Source: Thiemannella venezuelensis (lineage in GTDB: Bacteria; Actinomycetota; Actinomycetes; Streptosporangiales; Streptosporangiaceae). From it: a stretch of DNA of 52,259 bases. The position numbers and the translations under genes are program-made. A model generated the notes under the pieces. That model did no database searches. It saw only the letters and a program-made list of their open reading frames with translations, and was not told the origin of the DNA. Location: positions 1 to 52,259 of the forward strand of contig NZ_JACHJJ010000037.1 in the NCBI RefSeq assembly GCF_014203605.1, in the 5' to 3' direction. Positions 7,630 through 15,766 of this stretch are shown here, piece by piece; positions within the stretch are counted from its first letter, which is position 1; each line of letters starts with the position of its first letter.

Positions 7630-8615
7630 TGATGGCCTCCACCCGCACCGCGCCGCCGCGCCGCCGGCGCGGCGGCGCGCCCTCCCCCGCTGCCCCCTCG
7701 CCGCACCGGCGGCGCGGCGAGGGGGCGCGCGCCCTCCTGTGGCTGTCGCCGTGGATCATCGGCGTCGCCGTCTTCTTCGTCTATCCGCTGCTGTCCACGG
7801 TGTACTTCTCCTTCCACCGGTACGACCTGTTCACGCTGGAGTTCGTCGGCCTGGACAACTACCGCTACGCCTTCTCCGACGCCCGCGTGCTGCAGTCGGC
7901 CCTGAACACCCTCTGGCTCGTGGTGTTCATGGTCCCGGCCCAGGTCCTGTTCGCGCTCGGCGTGGCACAGCTGCTGGCCAAGCTGAAGCGCGGCGGCGGA
8001 ATCCTACGGACGATCTTCTATCTGCCGTCGCTGGTACCGGTGGTGGCGGGCACGGTCGCCTTCGTGTACCTGCTCAACCCGGCGACCGGCCCGGTCAACC
8101 AGGTGCTGGCGTGGTTCGGGATCACCGGCCCCGACTGGTTCGGCAGCGCCGCCTGGGCCAAGCCCAGCCTCACGCTGCTCGCCCTGTGGGGTGCCGGCAA
8201 CACCATCATGATCTTTCTGGCGGCACTGCTGGACGTGCCCAGGCACCTGTACGAGGCCGCCGCGATCGACGGGGCTGGCGCCTGGCGGCAGTTCCGCAGC
8301 ATCACGCTGCCGATGATCTCCCCCGTGCTGATGTTCTCGGCCGTCACCGGCGTGATCTACGCCGTGCAGTACTTCACCCAGGCGATGATCGCCTCCCGGG
8401 TGGCGTCCGGCGCAACCGACTCGGCCGGCAGCACGTTCACCCCCGGCTATCCGGACGGCTCCCTGCTCACCCTGCCCCAGCACCTGTTCCACACCGGTTT
8501 CCGCGACTGGTCGATGGGGCTGGCCTGCGTGCACGCGCTGCTGCTGTTCGCGGTCGCGATGCTGTTCACGCTGATCCTGCTGCGCCGGTTCGGCAAGGCG
8601 GAGGTGGCATCGTGA
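7629..8615 (+). CDS. CUT1 ABC transporter permease (first)
   Basis: 328 aa, MalF-type permease with six predicted helices after a cytoplasmic, Arg/Pro-rich N-terminal tail. The EAA loop is present (YEAAAIDGAGAWRQFRSITLPMI), which docks the ATPase. Translation probably starts at the ATG overlapping the previous stop (ATGATG; the second ATG at 7632 is equally possible). It pairs with the permease encoded next. No ATPase gene lies in the operon, so a shared MsiK-type ATPase encoded elsewhere probably energises it. Confidence 0.9.
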   Translation: MMASTRTAPPRRRRGGAPSPAAPSPHRRRGEGARALLWLSPWIIGVAVFFVYPLLSTVYFSFHRYDLFTLEFVGLDNYRYAFSDARVLQSALNTLWLVVFMVPAQVLFALGVAQLLAKLKRGGGILRTIFYLPSLVPVVAGTVAFVYLLNPATGPVNQVLAWFGITGPDWFGSAAWAKPSLTLLALWGAGNTIMIFLAALLDVPRHLYEAAAIDGAGAWRQFRSITLPMISPVLMFSAVTGVIYAVQYFTQAMIASRVASGATDSAGSTFTPGYPDGSLLTLPQHLFHTGFRDWSMGLACVHALLLFAVAMLFTLILLRRFGKAEVAS

Positions 8616-9439
8616 GACTCAGGCGCCGCCTGATGTGGATCGCCCGGCACGCGCTGGCCATCGCGCTCGCGCTGATGTTCCTCGGCCCGATCGTGCTCGT
8701 GGCGCTGACCGCTCTCATGACAGACGAGCAGGCGCTCACCAGCACGTTGTGGCCCGAGCGGTGGAACTGGTCCAACTTCGCCGACGTCTTCACCCACTCG
8801 GAGCTGCTCACCTGGACGGTCAACACGTTCGTCTACGCCTCGCTGGCGACGCTGTTCATGCTGGTGTCGTCCATTCCGGCGGCATACGCGCTGGCGCGCT
8901 TCCGCTTCCGGGGGCGCAAGACGGCGTTCCTCGTCGTGATCAGCACCATGATGCTGCCTCCGCAGGTCGTGGCGGTGCCGATCTACCTGGTGTGGGCGCG
9001 GCTGGACCTGACGGACTCGCTGTGGCCGCTGATCCTGCCGATGCTCTTCGGCGACGCCTTCTCGATCTTCCTGCTGCGCCAGTTCCTCATCACGATCCCG
9101 CGCGAGTACACCGAGGCGGCCACGGTGGACGGCTGCTCGGACGTGCAGATCCTGTTCAGGGTCATCCTGCCGATGGCCCGCCCCGCAGTCGCGGCGGTGG
9201 CACTGTTCTCGTTCTTCTACTGCTGGAACGACTACTACGGACCGCTGCTGTACGCCGGTGTCGACCAGGAGGGCTGGACCCTGTCGCTCGGACTGGCCAC
9301 CTTCAAGGCCTTCCACAGCGTGCAGTGGAACCTCACCATGGCCGCCACCCTGCTGGTGACCGCCCCGGTGATCATCGTTTTCCTCTTCGCCCAGCGGGTC
9401 TTCATCGAGGGCGTGACATTGACGGGGGTGAAGGGGTGA
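8612..9439 (+). CDS. CUT1 ABC transporter permease (second)
   Basis: 275 aa, MalG-type permease with six helices. The EAA loop reads YTEAATVDGCSDVQILFRVILP. GTG start overlaps the stop of the first permease (GTGA), implying translational coupling. Conserved features include PAAYALARFRFRGR before the core and a FLLRQF stretch. The product forms the membrane channel with the preceding permease. Confidence 0.9.
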   Translation: MRLRRRLMWIARHALAIALALMFLGPIVLVALTALMTDEQALTSTLWPERWNWSNFADVFTHSELLTWTVNTFVYASLATLFMLVSSIPAAYALARFRFRGRKTAFLVVISTMMLPPQVVAVPIYLVWARLDLTDSLWPLILPMLFGDAFSIFLLRQFLITIPREYTEAATVDGCSDVQILFRVILPMARPAVAAVALFSFFYCWNDYYGPLLYAGVDQEGWTLSLGLATFKAFHSVQWNLTMAATLLVTAPVIIVFLFAQRVFIEGVTLTGVKG

Positions 9440-9575
9440 AACCCGCCGTGGCCGGGGACGGCTCGACGTGCACACCCGGGCCGGTCGGCGGGTCCGCGCG
9501 GTCGGGGGAGGACCCGCCGCCGACCGGGCCGCCGCCGGAGCCCGGCCGTACGCACCCGCCCCGGGCGGGATCGCG

Positions 9576-10544
9576 GTGAGGACGGTCCTGGCGGTGGACG
9601 GCGGCAACAGCAAGACCGACCTCGCGCTGGTGGCCGGGGACGGAACGGTGCTCGCCACGGGCCGGACCGGCCCGTTCGTGCCGCAGAGCGCCGGCGTGAG
9701 CGCCGCCGCCGACGTGGTGGAGCGGGGAGCCGGCGCGCTGCGCGACGGCATGGCCGCGCCGTACGCCGACGTGATGGCGGCCTTCCTGGCCGGAGCCGAC
9801 TTCCCTCCCGAGGAGGAGGCGCTGCGCGCGGAGTTCCGGGCGCGCGGCTGCGCGGGCGAGGTGTCGGTGGCCAACGACGCCTTCGCGGTGCTGCGCGCGG
9901 GCGCCTCGCAGCCGTGGGGCGTCGTCGTGGTGTGCGGAGCCGGCATGAACGCCGCCGGGGTCTCCCCGTCGGGCGAGGTGGCGCGCTTCCCCGCGCTCGG
10001 CAGGCGGAGCGGCGACTGGGGCGGCGGCGAGGACCTGGCCGACCTGGTGCTCTGGCACGCCGCCCGGATGGAGGACGGGCGCGGCCCGGCGACGGCTCTG
10101 GCGGAGCTGGTCGTCACGCACTTCGGCACCACCGGCGTCGCGGAGGTGGTGCTCGCCCTGCACTTCGGCGAACTGGACCCGGTCCGGCTGCACGAACTGG
10201 TGCCGGGCCTGTTCGCCGTCGCGGCCGACGGCGACTCCGTGGCCAGGGGCGTGGTCGCGCGGCAGGCCGAGGAGGTGGCCGTGATGGCCGAGGTGTGCCT
10301 GGAGCGGCTCGACCTGCTGGACACGCCTGCCGAGGTGGTGCTCGGCGGGAGCGTGCTGACCGCCCGGGACCCGTACATGCACGGCCTGATCGAGGCCGCG
10401 GTCGGCGCGGCCGCGCCGCTCGCGCGGGTCGTGGTCGGCTCCCTCCCGCCTGTCGCGGGCGCCGCCCTGGCGGGACTCGACCTGCTCGGTGCGGCCGAGA
10501 CCGCGCGGACCCGGGTTCGTGAACACTTCAGGAGGAACAGATGA
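9576..10544 (+). CDS. BadF/NAGK-family sugar kinase
   Basis: 322 aa. VLAVDGGNSKTDLALV is the phosphate-1 motif of the BadF/BadG/BcrA/BcrD ATPase and N-acetylglucosamine kinase family; VVVVCGAGMNAAG and the GDWGGGEDLADL segment are the corresponding nucleotide and sugar-side motifs. GTG 9576 is chosen because upstream sequence in the same frame (from 9468) is low-complexity; the ribosome site is only moderate, so the start is uncertain. The 136-bp gap after the permease is the only sizeable one in the operon. It probably phosphorylates the monosaccharide released by the GH9 enzyme; GlcNAc or glucosamine is the likeliest substrate by family. Confidence 0.8.
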   Translation: MRTVLAVDGGNSKTDLALVAGDGTVLATGRTGPFVPQSAGVSAAADVVERGAGALRDGMAAPYADVMAAFLAGADFPPEEEALRAEFRARGCAGEVSVANDAFAVLRAGASQPWGVVVVCGAGMNAAGVSPSGEVARFPALGRRSGDWGGGEDLADLVLWHAARMEDGRGPATALAELVVTHFGTTGVAEVVLALHFGELDPVRLHELVPGLFAVAADGDSVARGVVARQAEEVAVMAEVCLERLDLLDTPAEVVLGGSVLTARDPYMHGLIEAAVGAAAPLARVVVGSLPPVAGAALAGLDLLGAAETARTRVREHFRRNR

Positions 10545-12355
10545 GAAGACTGGTCCCTGCCGCACTCGCGCTGGCGCTGCTGGCGTCCGCGAACGTCGCC
10601 CCCGCCCAGGCGGACCCGCCCGGGCTCATCCGGGTGGACCAGGTCGGTTACCGGCCGGGCGAGAGCAAGCACGCCTACCTGATGACCCGCGGCCGGGCGG
10701 GGCGGTTCGCCGTGGTCGACCGCCGCGGGCGGGTGGCGCTCAGCGGGCAGGCGGGCCCCGACCGGGGCGCCTGGAACGACCGCTACCCGCACGTCTACGA
10801 CCTCGACCTGACCCGGCTGCGCGTCCCCGGCCGCTACCGGATCAAGGCCGGTGGGGCGACATCGGCCGAATTCGAGATCGCGCCGTCGCGGAATCCCGCG
10901 GCCGGGGTGCTGGGCTTCTTCGGCCTGCAGCGCGACGGCGCCGACGCGCTGCGCAGACCGAGCCACCTCAACGACCGGGCCGCCTCCGTCTACGGCTGGC
11001 CCGAGTTCACCGGCCCCGACACCGACCAGATCAAGGGCGAGCTGACGAGGATCGGCGGCCCGGTCGACGTCGAGGGCGGCTGGTTCGACGCGGGCGACTA
11101 CCTCAAGTTCACCCACATCCTGGCGTACGTGGACACGCTGCTGTGGGCCGCGCAGCGGGATGGGAGGGCGCCCGGCCGCGCCCTGCGGGACGAAGCAGTC
11201 CATGGTCTGAAATATCTGGACAAGATGTGGGATGAGAAGTCGAAGACCCTCTACATCCAGGTCGGCATCGGCGCAGGCAACGCCGAGGGCACGTTCGTCG
11301 GCGACCACGACATCTGGCGCCTGCCCGAGGCCGACGACGGTGACGACGCCGAAGGGCACCGGTTCATCCGCCACCGCCCGGTCTTCCGCGCCGCCGCCCC
11401 CGGCGAGCCGATCAGCCCGAACCTGGCCGGACGCACCGCCGCCGCCTTCGCCCTGGCCGCCCAGCTCGAACCGTCCCGCCGGCACGCCGCCCACCTGCTC
11501 GACCAGGCCGCCTCCGTCTACGCGATGGCCAGGACCACCGGCGTGGACCGGCTGGTCACCTCCCTGCCGCACGCCTTCTATCCCGAGAGCGTCTGGCGCG
11601 ACGACATGCAGCTCGGCGCCGCCGAGCTGGCCCTGGCCGCGCAGCGCCTGCGCGACCCGCGCGCCGGGCGGTGGCTGGCGGAGTCGGCCCGCTGGGCGCG
11701 CGGCTACCTCGACAAGGAGCAGGGCGACACGCTCAACCTGTACGACGTGAGCGCCCTGGCCCACGCCGACCTCGTCAAGGCCATGCGGGCCGCCGGGACC
11801 GGCGGGCTCGCCGTCACCGAGGCCGACCTGGTCGCCGGGCTCCAGGCCCAGCTCGACATCGGCGCCCGCCGCTCCGCCACGGACCCGTTCCGCGCCGGAG
11901 CGCGGTACGACACGTTCGACTCGGTCCCGCACGCGTTCGGCCTGGCCGCCACCGCGCACCTGTACCGGTCGGTGACCGGCGACCGCGCCTACGACGCCTT
12001 CGGCACCCAGCAGCGCAACTGGGCACTCGGCGCGAACCCGTGGGGGGTGTCCTTCATCGCCGGGTCGGGCGAGAACGCGATCCGCTGCCCGCACCACCAG
12101 ATCGCCAACCTCACCGGCGAACCCGCCACGGGCGCGGTCGTCAACGGACCCAACGGCGCGAGCCTGTTCGAGGGCGGCCTGGGCGGGCACTTCGAGGAGA
12201 TGCCGCCCTGCCCGCCGGACGGCGCGGACCGCTACGAGGGGTTCACCGGGCACGGCAGCCGCTTCGTCGACGACGTGCGCTCCTGGCAGGCCTCCGAGCC
12301 GGCCGACGATTTCGCGGCGATCGCCCTGTACGCTCTCACGTTGGCGTCGACGTGA
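10541..12355 (+). CDS. Glycoside hydrolase family 9 enzyme
   Basis: 604 aa. Residues 1-25 are a signal peptide (cleavage near AQA). Residues ~28-115 form the N-terminal Ig-like module of GH9 theme C/D enzymes (IRVDQVGYRPGESK...). The catalytic (alpha/alpha)6 barrel contains GGWFDAGDYLKF, with D183 and D186 as base pair, and ends with WQASEPADDFAA, where E586 matches the catalytic acid. CPHHQ near the C-terminus is the conserved His region. Its ATG overlaps the kinase stop (ATGA). GH9 covers cellulases and exo-beta-glucosaminidases; the kinase neighbour favours the latter. If the signal peptide works, the oligosaccharide is cut outside the membrane, although it sits in an uptake operon. Confidence 0.88.
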   Translation: MRRLVPAALALALLASANVAPAQADPPGLIRVDQVGYRPGESKHAYLMTRGRAGRFAVVDRRGRVALSGQAGPDRGAWNDRYPHVYDLDLTRLRVPGRYRIKAGGATSAEFEIAPSRNPAAGVLGFFGLQRDGADALRRPSHLNDRAASVYGWPEFTGPDTDQIKGELTRIGGPVDVEGGWFDAGDYLKFTHILAYVDTLLWAAQRDGRAPGRALRDEAVHGLKYLDKMWDEKSKTLYIQVGIGAGNAEGTFVGDHDIWRLPEADDGDDAEGHRFIRHRPVFRAAAPGEPISPNLAGRTAAAFALAAQLEPSRRHAAHLLDQAASVYAMARTTGVDRLVTSLPHAFYPESVWRDDMQLGAAELALAAQRLRDPRAGRWLAESARWARGYLDKEQGDTLNLYDVSALAHADLVKAMRAAGTGGLAVTEADLVAGLQAQLDIGARRSATDPFRAGARYDTFDSVPHAFGLAATAHLYRSVTGDRAYDAFGTQQRNWALGANPWGVSFIAGSGENAIRCPHHQIANLTGEPATGAVVNGPNGASLFEGGLGGHFEEMPPCPPDGADRYEGFTGHGSRFVDDVRSWQASEPADDFAAIALYALTLAST

Positions 12356-12376
12356 CGCCCCTCACGCGGAGGTGAC

Positions 12377-13600
12377 GTGAAACCCCCTGTCCACGGGACG
12401 CCGAGGCTGATGCGCGCGATCAACGAACGCGCCGCGCTGCGCATCCTGCTGGAGAAAGGCCCGCTGACCCGCCCCGAGCTGAGCGAGCTGACCGGCCTGT
12501 CCAAGCCGACGGCGTTCCAGCTCCTGGCCCGCCTGCAGGAGGCGGGCCTGGTGGTCAACGACGGCGTCCGGGCGGGCCAGCCCGGACGTACGGCCGAGGT
12601 GTACCGGGTCAACGCCGCCGCCGCGTACGTGGCCGCACTGGACGTCACACCCGAGCGGATCGGCGTACAGGTGGCCGACATCACCGGCGCCGTCGTCGGC
12701 GAGGCCGGCCCGCCCGCCCCCTCTCCGGAGGGCGGCGGCCTGGCCGAGCGGCTGCGGGCGGCGATCGGGGCGGCACGGCCGCCCGGTCCGCTGCGCCGCG
12801 TCGTCATCGGCGTGCAGGGCGCCGTCGACCCCACGACCGGCAGGCTCGACTACGCCACCGCCGAGGACATGCCCGGCTGGCAGATCCCCGACCTGGTGCC
12901 CACGCTCGGCGACGGGCTCGGCGTCACCGTCGACGTGGAGAACGACGTCAACCTCGTCGCCCTCGCCGAGCAGGCGCACGGCGCGGCGACCGGCTGCCCG
13001 GACTTCGTGCTGCTCTGGGCCGACGAGGGGCTCGGCGCCGCCCTCGTGATCGGCGGTCGGCTGCACCGCGGATTCTTCGGCGGCGCCGGCGAGGTGGGGT
13101 ACATGCCCGTCCCCGGCGCGGCCACGGCCCGCGACGGCGGCCGGTTCGCGCACCACGGCTACCAGGCGCTGGTCGGCGGGCCGGCGGTGCAGGACCTGCT
13201 GCGCTCGTACGGCGTGCACGGGACCGACTTCCGGGAGTCGGTGGCGGCCGCTGTGCGCCTGGCCGAGGGCACCGGGAGGGCCGCCGAGGAGGCGGCCGCC
13301 GGCCTGCGGACGGTGGCCGCCCGGGTCGCCCTCGGTCTGGCGACCATCGCCTCGGTCGTCGATCCGGGTCTCGTCGTGCTGGCGGGGAACCTGATGTCCG
13401 TCGGAGGCGAGCGGCTGCGCGACCTCGTCGAGCGCGAGCTGCGGGTGCTCGGCGTCGAGCGGCTGCGGGTGCGGCTGTCCGCCGTCCGGGGCAACCCGGT
13501 GCTGGTGGGCGCGATGGACCTGGCACTCGCCCGGGTCAGGGACGAGGTGTTCGGGCAGGCCACCCGCGACGGCGGCCCGGCCGCCGCGGCGGGCCGCTGA
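12377..13600 (+). CDS. ROK-family transcriptional regulator
   Basis: 407 aa. Residues ~20-75 are a winged helix-turn-helix (RPELSELTGLSKPTAFQLLARL). The remainder is a ROK sugar-binding fold: VVIGVQGAVD, ENDVNLVALAE and FGGAGEVGYMPV. The usual ROK zinc motif (CXCGXXGC) following that block is missing; FAHHGYQALVGG stands in its place. GTG start with GGAGGTG just upstream, 20 bp after the GH9 stop, so it is probably the last gene of the operon and an autoregulated repressor. Candidate operators are at 6099 and 6209. Confidence 0.88.
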   Translation: MKPPVHGTPRLMRAINERAALRILLEKGPLTRPELSELTGLSKPTAFQLLARLQEAGLVVNDGVRAGQPGRTAEVYRVNAAAAYVAALDVTPERIGVQVADITGAVVGEAGPPAPSPEGGGLAERLRAAIGAARPPGPLRRVVIGVQGAVDPTTGRLDYATAEDMPGWQIPDLVPTLGDGLGVTVDVENDVNLVALAEQAHGAATGCPDFVLLWADEGLGAALVIGGRLHRGFFGGAGEVGYMPVPGAATARDGGRFAHHGYQALVGGPAVQDLLRSYGVHGTDFRESVAAAVRLAEGTGRAAEEAAAGLRTVAARVALGLATIASVVDPGLVVLAGNLMSVGGERLRDLVERELRVLGVERLRVRLSAVRGNPVLVGAMDLALARVRDEVFGQATRDGGPAAAAGR

Positions 13601-13763
13601 GGTCCGGAGCCTTGCACCGAGCCGGGACCGCATCCGCACTCCGGACGACTTCTGACCGCGCCTCCCGCCTGATCGGCCTGGCCGGCGTTCTCGCCCCGCA
13701 CGCGCCGGCCAGGCGATCCCGCTCCGGCGGCATATCGTCCGGCCCCGGGGGCACGGGGAGCGC

Positions 13764-14237
13764 ATGGTCACCACTTCCGCTCTCCGCCGCTGGGCCGTGC
13801 TGCCGGTCTTCCTGGTCGCCGTGGCGCTGGTCGCCGTCACCGGGTCGCTGGCCGCCTCCGGTTCCGGCGCCGAGTACCTGGCGCTGGAGCGTCCCGCGTG
13901 GGCGCCGCCGCAGTGGCTGTTCGGGCCCGTCTGGACGGCGCTGTACGTTCTGATCGCCGTAGCGGGCTGGCTGGCCTGGACGGCGCGGGGCTGGTCGAGT
14001 GCCCTGACCGCCTATGCGGTGCAACTGGTGCTCAACACTGCGTGGACCCCGCTGTTCTTCGCCGCCGGGCAGTACGGCCTGGCCTTCGCCGAGATCTGCC
14101 TGCTGTGGATCGCCATCGTGGCCACCATGGCGCTGATGTGGCCGATCAAGCGTCCGGCCGCGCTGCTGATGGCCCCCTACCTGGTCTGGGTCACCTACGC
14201 CGGCGCGCTGAACCTGGCCGTATGGCAGCTCAACTGA
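13764..14237 (+). CDS. tspO: TspO/MBR-family membrane protein
   Basis: 157 aa with five hydrophobic helices. Family hallmarks are present: LERPAWAPPQWLFGPVWTALY, then NTAWTPLFF and the C-terminal YLVWVTYAGALNLAVW. TspO proteins bind tetrapyrroles such as haem precursors and cholesterol-like ligands and respond to oxygen or stress. GGGGAGCGC precedes the ATG. It lies at the edge of the dormancy-type island, beside two sensor kinases; no clear DevR-like box is visible upstream. 13601-13763 and 14238-14491 hold no other gene that I can see. Confidence 0.88.
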   Translation: MVTTSALRRWAVLPVFLVAVALVAVTGSLAASGSGAEYLALERPAWAPPQWLFGPVWTALYVLIAVAGWLAWTARGWSSALTAYAVQLVLNTAWTPLFFAAGQYGLAFAEICLLWIAIVATMALMWPIKRPAALLMAPYLVWVTYAGALNLAVWQLN

Positions 14238-14491
14238 GGCTCGGAAGAGCCGCCGGGCCGGCATCAGCGCCGGAGCGGTCATTCATCCCGCGGGCGCCGG
14301 AACTCCGGCCGCAACGTGGCGGATCACCGTGCCGGCCCGGCGAGTACGCCGGTGACAGCGCGTCCGGCGCTCGCCGGGCACCACTCTGATCTGCTTTTTT
14401 ACACACCGCTCGGGGCGTGGCACACCCTCCGCATGATCTCGGCGGGATACAGGTGACTCCAACCGGGTGCAGGCGGCGGACGGGAATGCGC

Positions 14492-15712
14492 ATGAGCGAG
14501 GGACGGGTTCCACATGACGAAGAGGAGCGCCTGCGGGAGCTCGACGAGCTCGGTGCTCTCGACGTCCTGGCGGAACCGGTTTTCCAGGCGATCGCCGAGT
14601 TGACCGCGTACGTCTGCCAGGCGCCGATCGCTCTGGTCAACCTGTCGGGCCGCGATCGGCAGTACTTCAAGGGCCACGTCGGCACCAGCTCCACCGATAT
14701 GGACCGGCGAGTGCGGTTCTGCCCCTACACCATCGAGATCCGCCGGCTGCTGGAGGTGCCCGACGCTCTGGCCGACGCGCGCTTCCGCGACGACCCCGTG
14801 GTCTCCGGAGAGCCGTACGTGCGCTTCTACGCGGGTGCCCCCATGATCAGCAGCCGGGGCCACGCCCTGGGCGTGGTGTGCGTCTTCGATCACCGGCCCC
14901 GCCGGCTGGCGACCGCCCAGCACCGGGCGCTGAACATCCTCGCCGTGTGCGCCACCGCGTTGCTGGAACTGCATCACCACGGCCGTCAGGCCGACGAGCT
15001 CATAACTCGGCTGCGCGAGGTGGCCGAGCTGAAGAACCAGTTCCTTCGAACGGTCAACCACGAGCTGCGCACTCCGCTCACCTCGATCCGCAGCTATCTT
15101 CAGCTGATCCAGGAAGGGGACCTGGACGGACCCACCGAGCGGAACTTCCTGGCCGTGATCGACAGCAACAGTGAGCGCATCCTGCATCTGATCGATGAAC
15201 TGCTGCTGGTGGCCAGCCTCAACGCCCGCACCGCGGCTTTCCGGCCGCAGCGATGCGACCTGTCCCGGCTGGCCCGCTCTGCCATCGACGCGGCCGCCAC
15301 CAAAGCGCGGAACAAGGGTCACGATCTTGTCCTGGACGCCCCGGCCGAGGTGACGGTCTGGGCGGACGAGCAGCGAATGCAACAGGTGATCGCTCAACTG
15401 CTGGACAACGCGGTCAAGTTCACCTCCGGTGGCGGCACGATCACGGTGACCGTTCGCGCCGACCCCCTCCCCACCCTGGAGGTCCAGGACACCGGTATCG
15501 GCATCTCGCCGGATGCCGTGGGGCGCGTCTTCGAGGATTTCTACCGCGCTCCCGAAGCCGAAGAGCAGGCGATCGGCGGTACCGGTCTGGGACTGCCCAT
15601 CGTCTCCAAGATCGTCCGGATGCACGGAGGGAGCGTGGCGATCGACAGCCGGCCGGGAGAAGGCACTCGGGTGCGGCTGACCTTACCCTGTCCGCCACCG
15701 GAGCCGCAGTGA
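14492..15712 (+). CDS. GAF-domain sensor histidine kinase
   Basis: 406 aa, soluble. Residues ~15-170 form a GAF domain (AELTAYVCQAPIALVNLSGRD ... GAPMISSRGHALGVVCVFD). The HisKA box is LRTVNHELRTPLTSIRS, followed by the HATPase_c N box LLDNAVKF, G1 DTGIGI and G2 GGTGLGLPIV. ATG 14492 is chosen with GGGA 6 nt upstream; ATG 14486 is in frame and nearly as good. No response regulator is adjacent. A relic of a similar kinase tail (FYRAPEA) occurs at 42300. It converges on the DevS-like kinase gene. Confidence 0.88.
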   Translation: MSEGRVPHDEEERLRELDELGALDVLAEPVFQAIAELTAYVCQAPIALVNLSGRDRQYFKGHVGTSSTDMDRRVRFCPYTIEIRRLLEVPDALADARFRDDPVVSGEPYVRFYAGAPMISSRGHALGVVCVFDHRPRRLATAQHRALNILAVCATALLELHHHGRQADELITRLREVAELKNQFLRTVNHELRTPLTSIRSYLQLIQEGDLDGPTERNFLAVIDSNSERILHLIDELLLVASLNARTAAFRPQRCDLSRLARSAIDAAATKARNKGHDLVLDAPAEVTVWADEQRMQQVIAQLLDNAVKFTSGGGTITVTVRADPLPTLEVQDTGIGISPDAVGRVFEDFYRAPEAEEQAIGGTGLGLPIVSKIVRMHGGSVAIDSRPGEGTRVRLTLPCPPPEPQ

Positions 15713-15766
15713 ACGCAAGGCGGTCGGCCCGCCCCGGCGGTGGCTCGACCCCGGACGGCGTTCCGG

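Noticed and set aside
8447-12253. Minus-strand open frame of 1268 codons opposite the sugar operon
   Set aside because: It is the antisense of well-supported permease, kinase and GH9 genes. Composition is Arg/Pro/Gly-rich and low-complexity, as expected from GC-rich DNA read on the wrong strand.
6274-13600. Interpreting the GH9 operon as a cellulose-degradation locus
   Set aside because: There is no carbohydrate-binding module, no cellulosome dockerin and only one glycosidase, and the kinase belongs to the amino-sugar family. Cellobiose use is not excluded but is less well supported.
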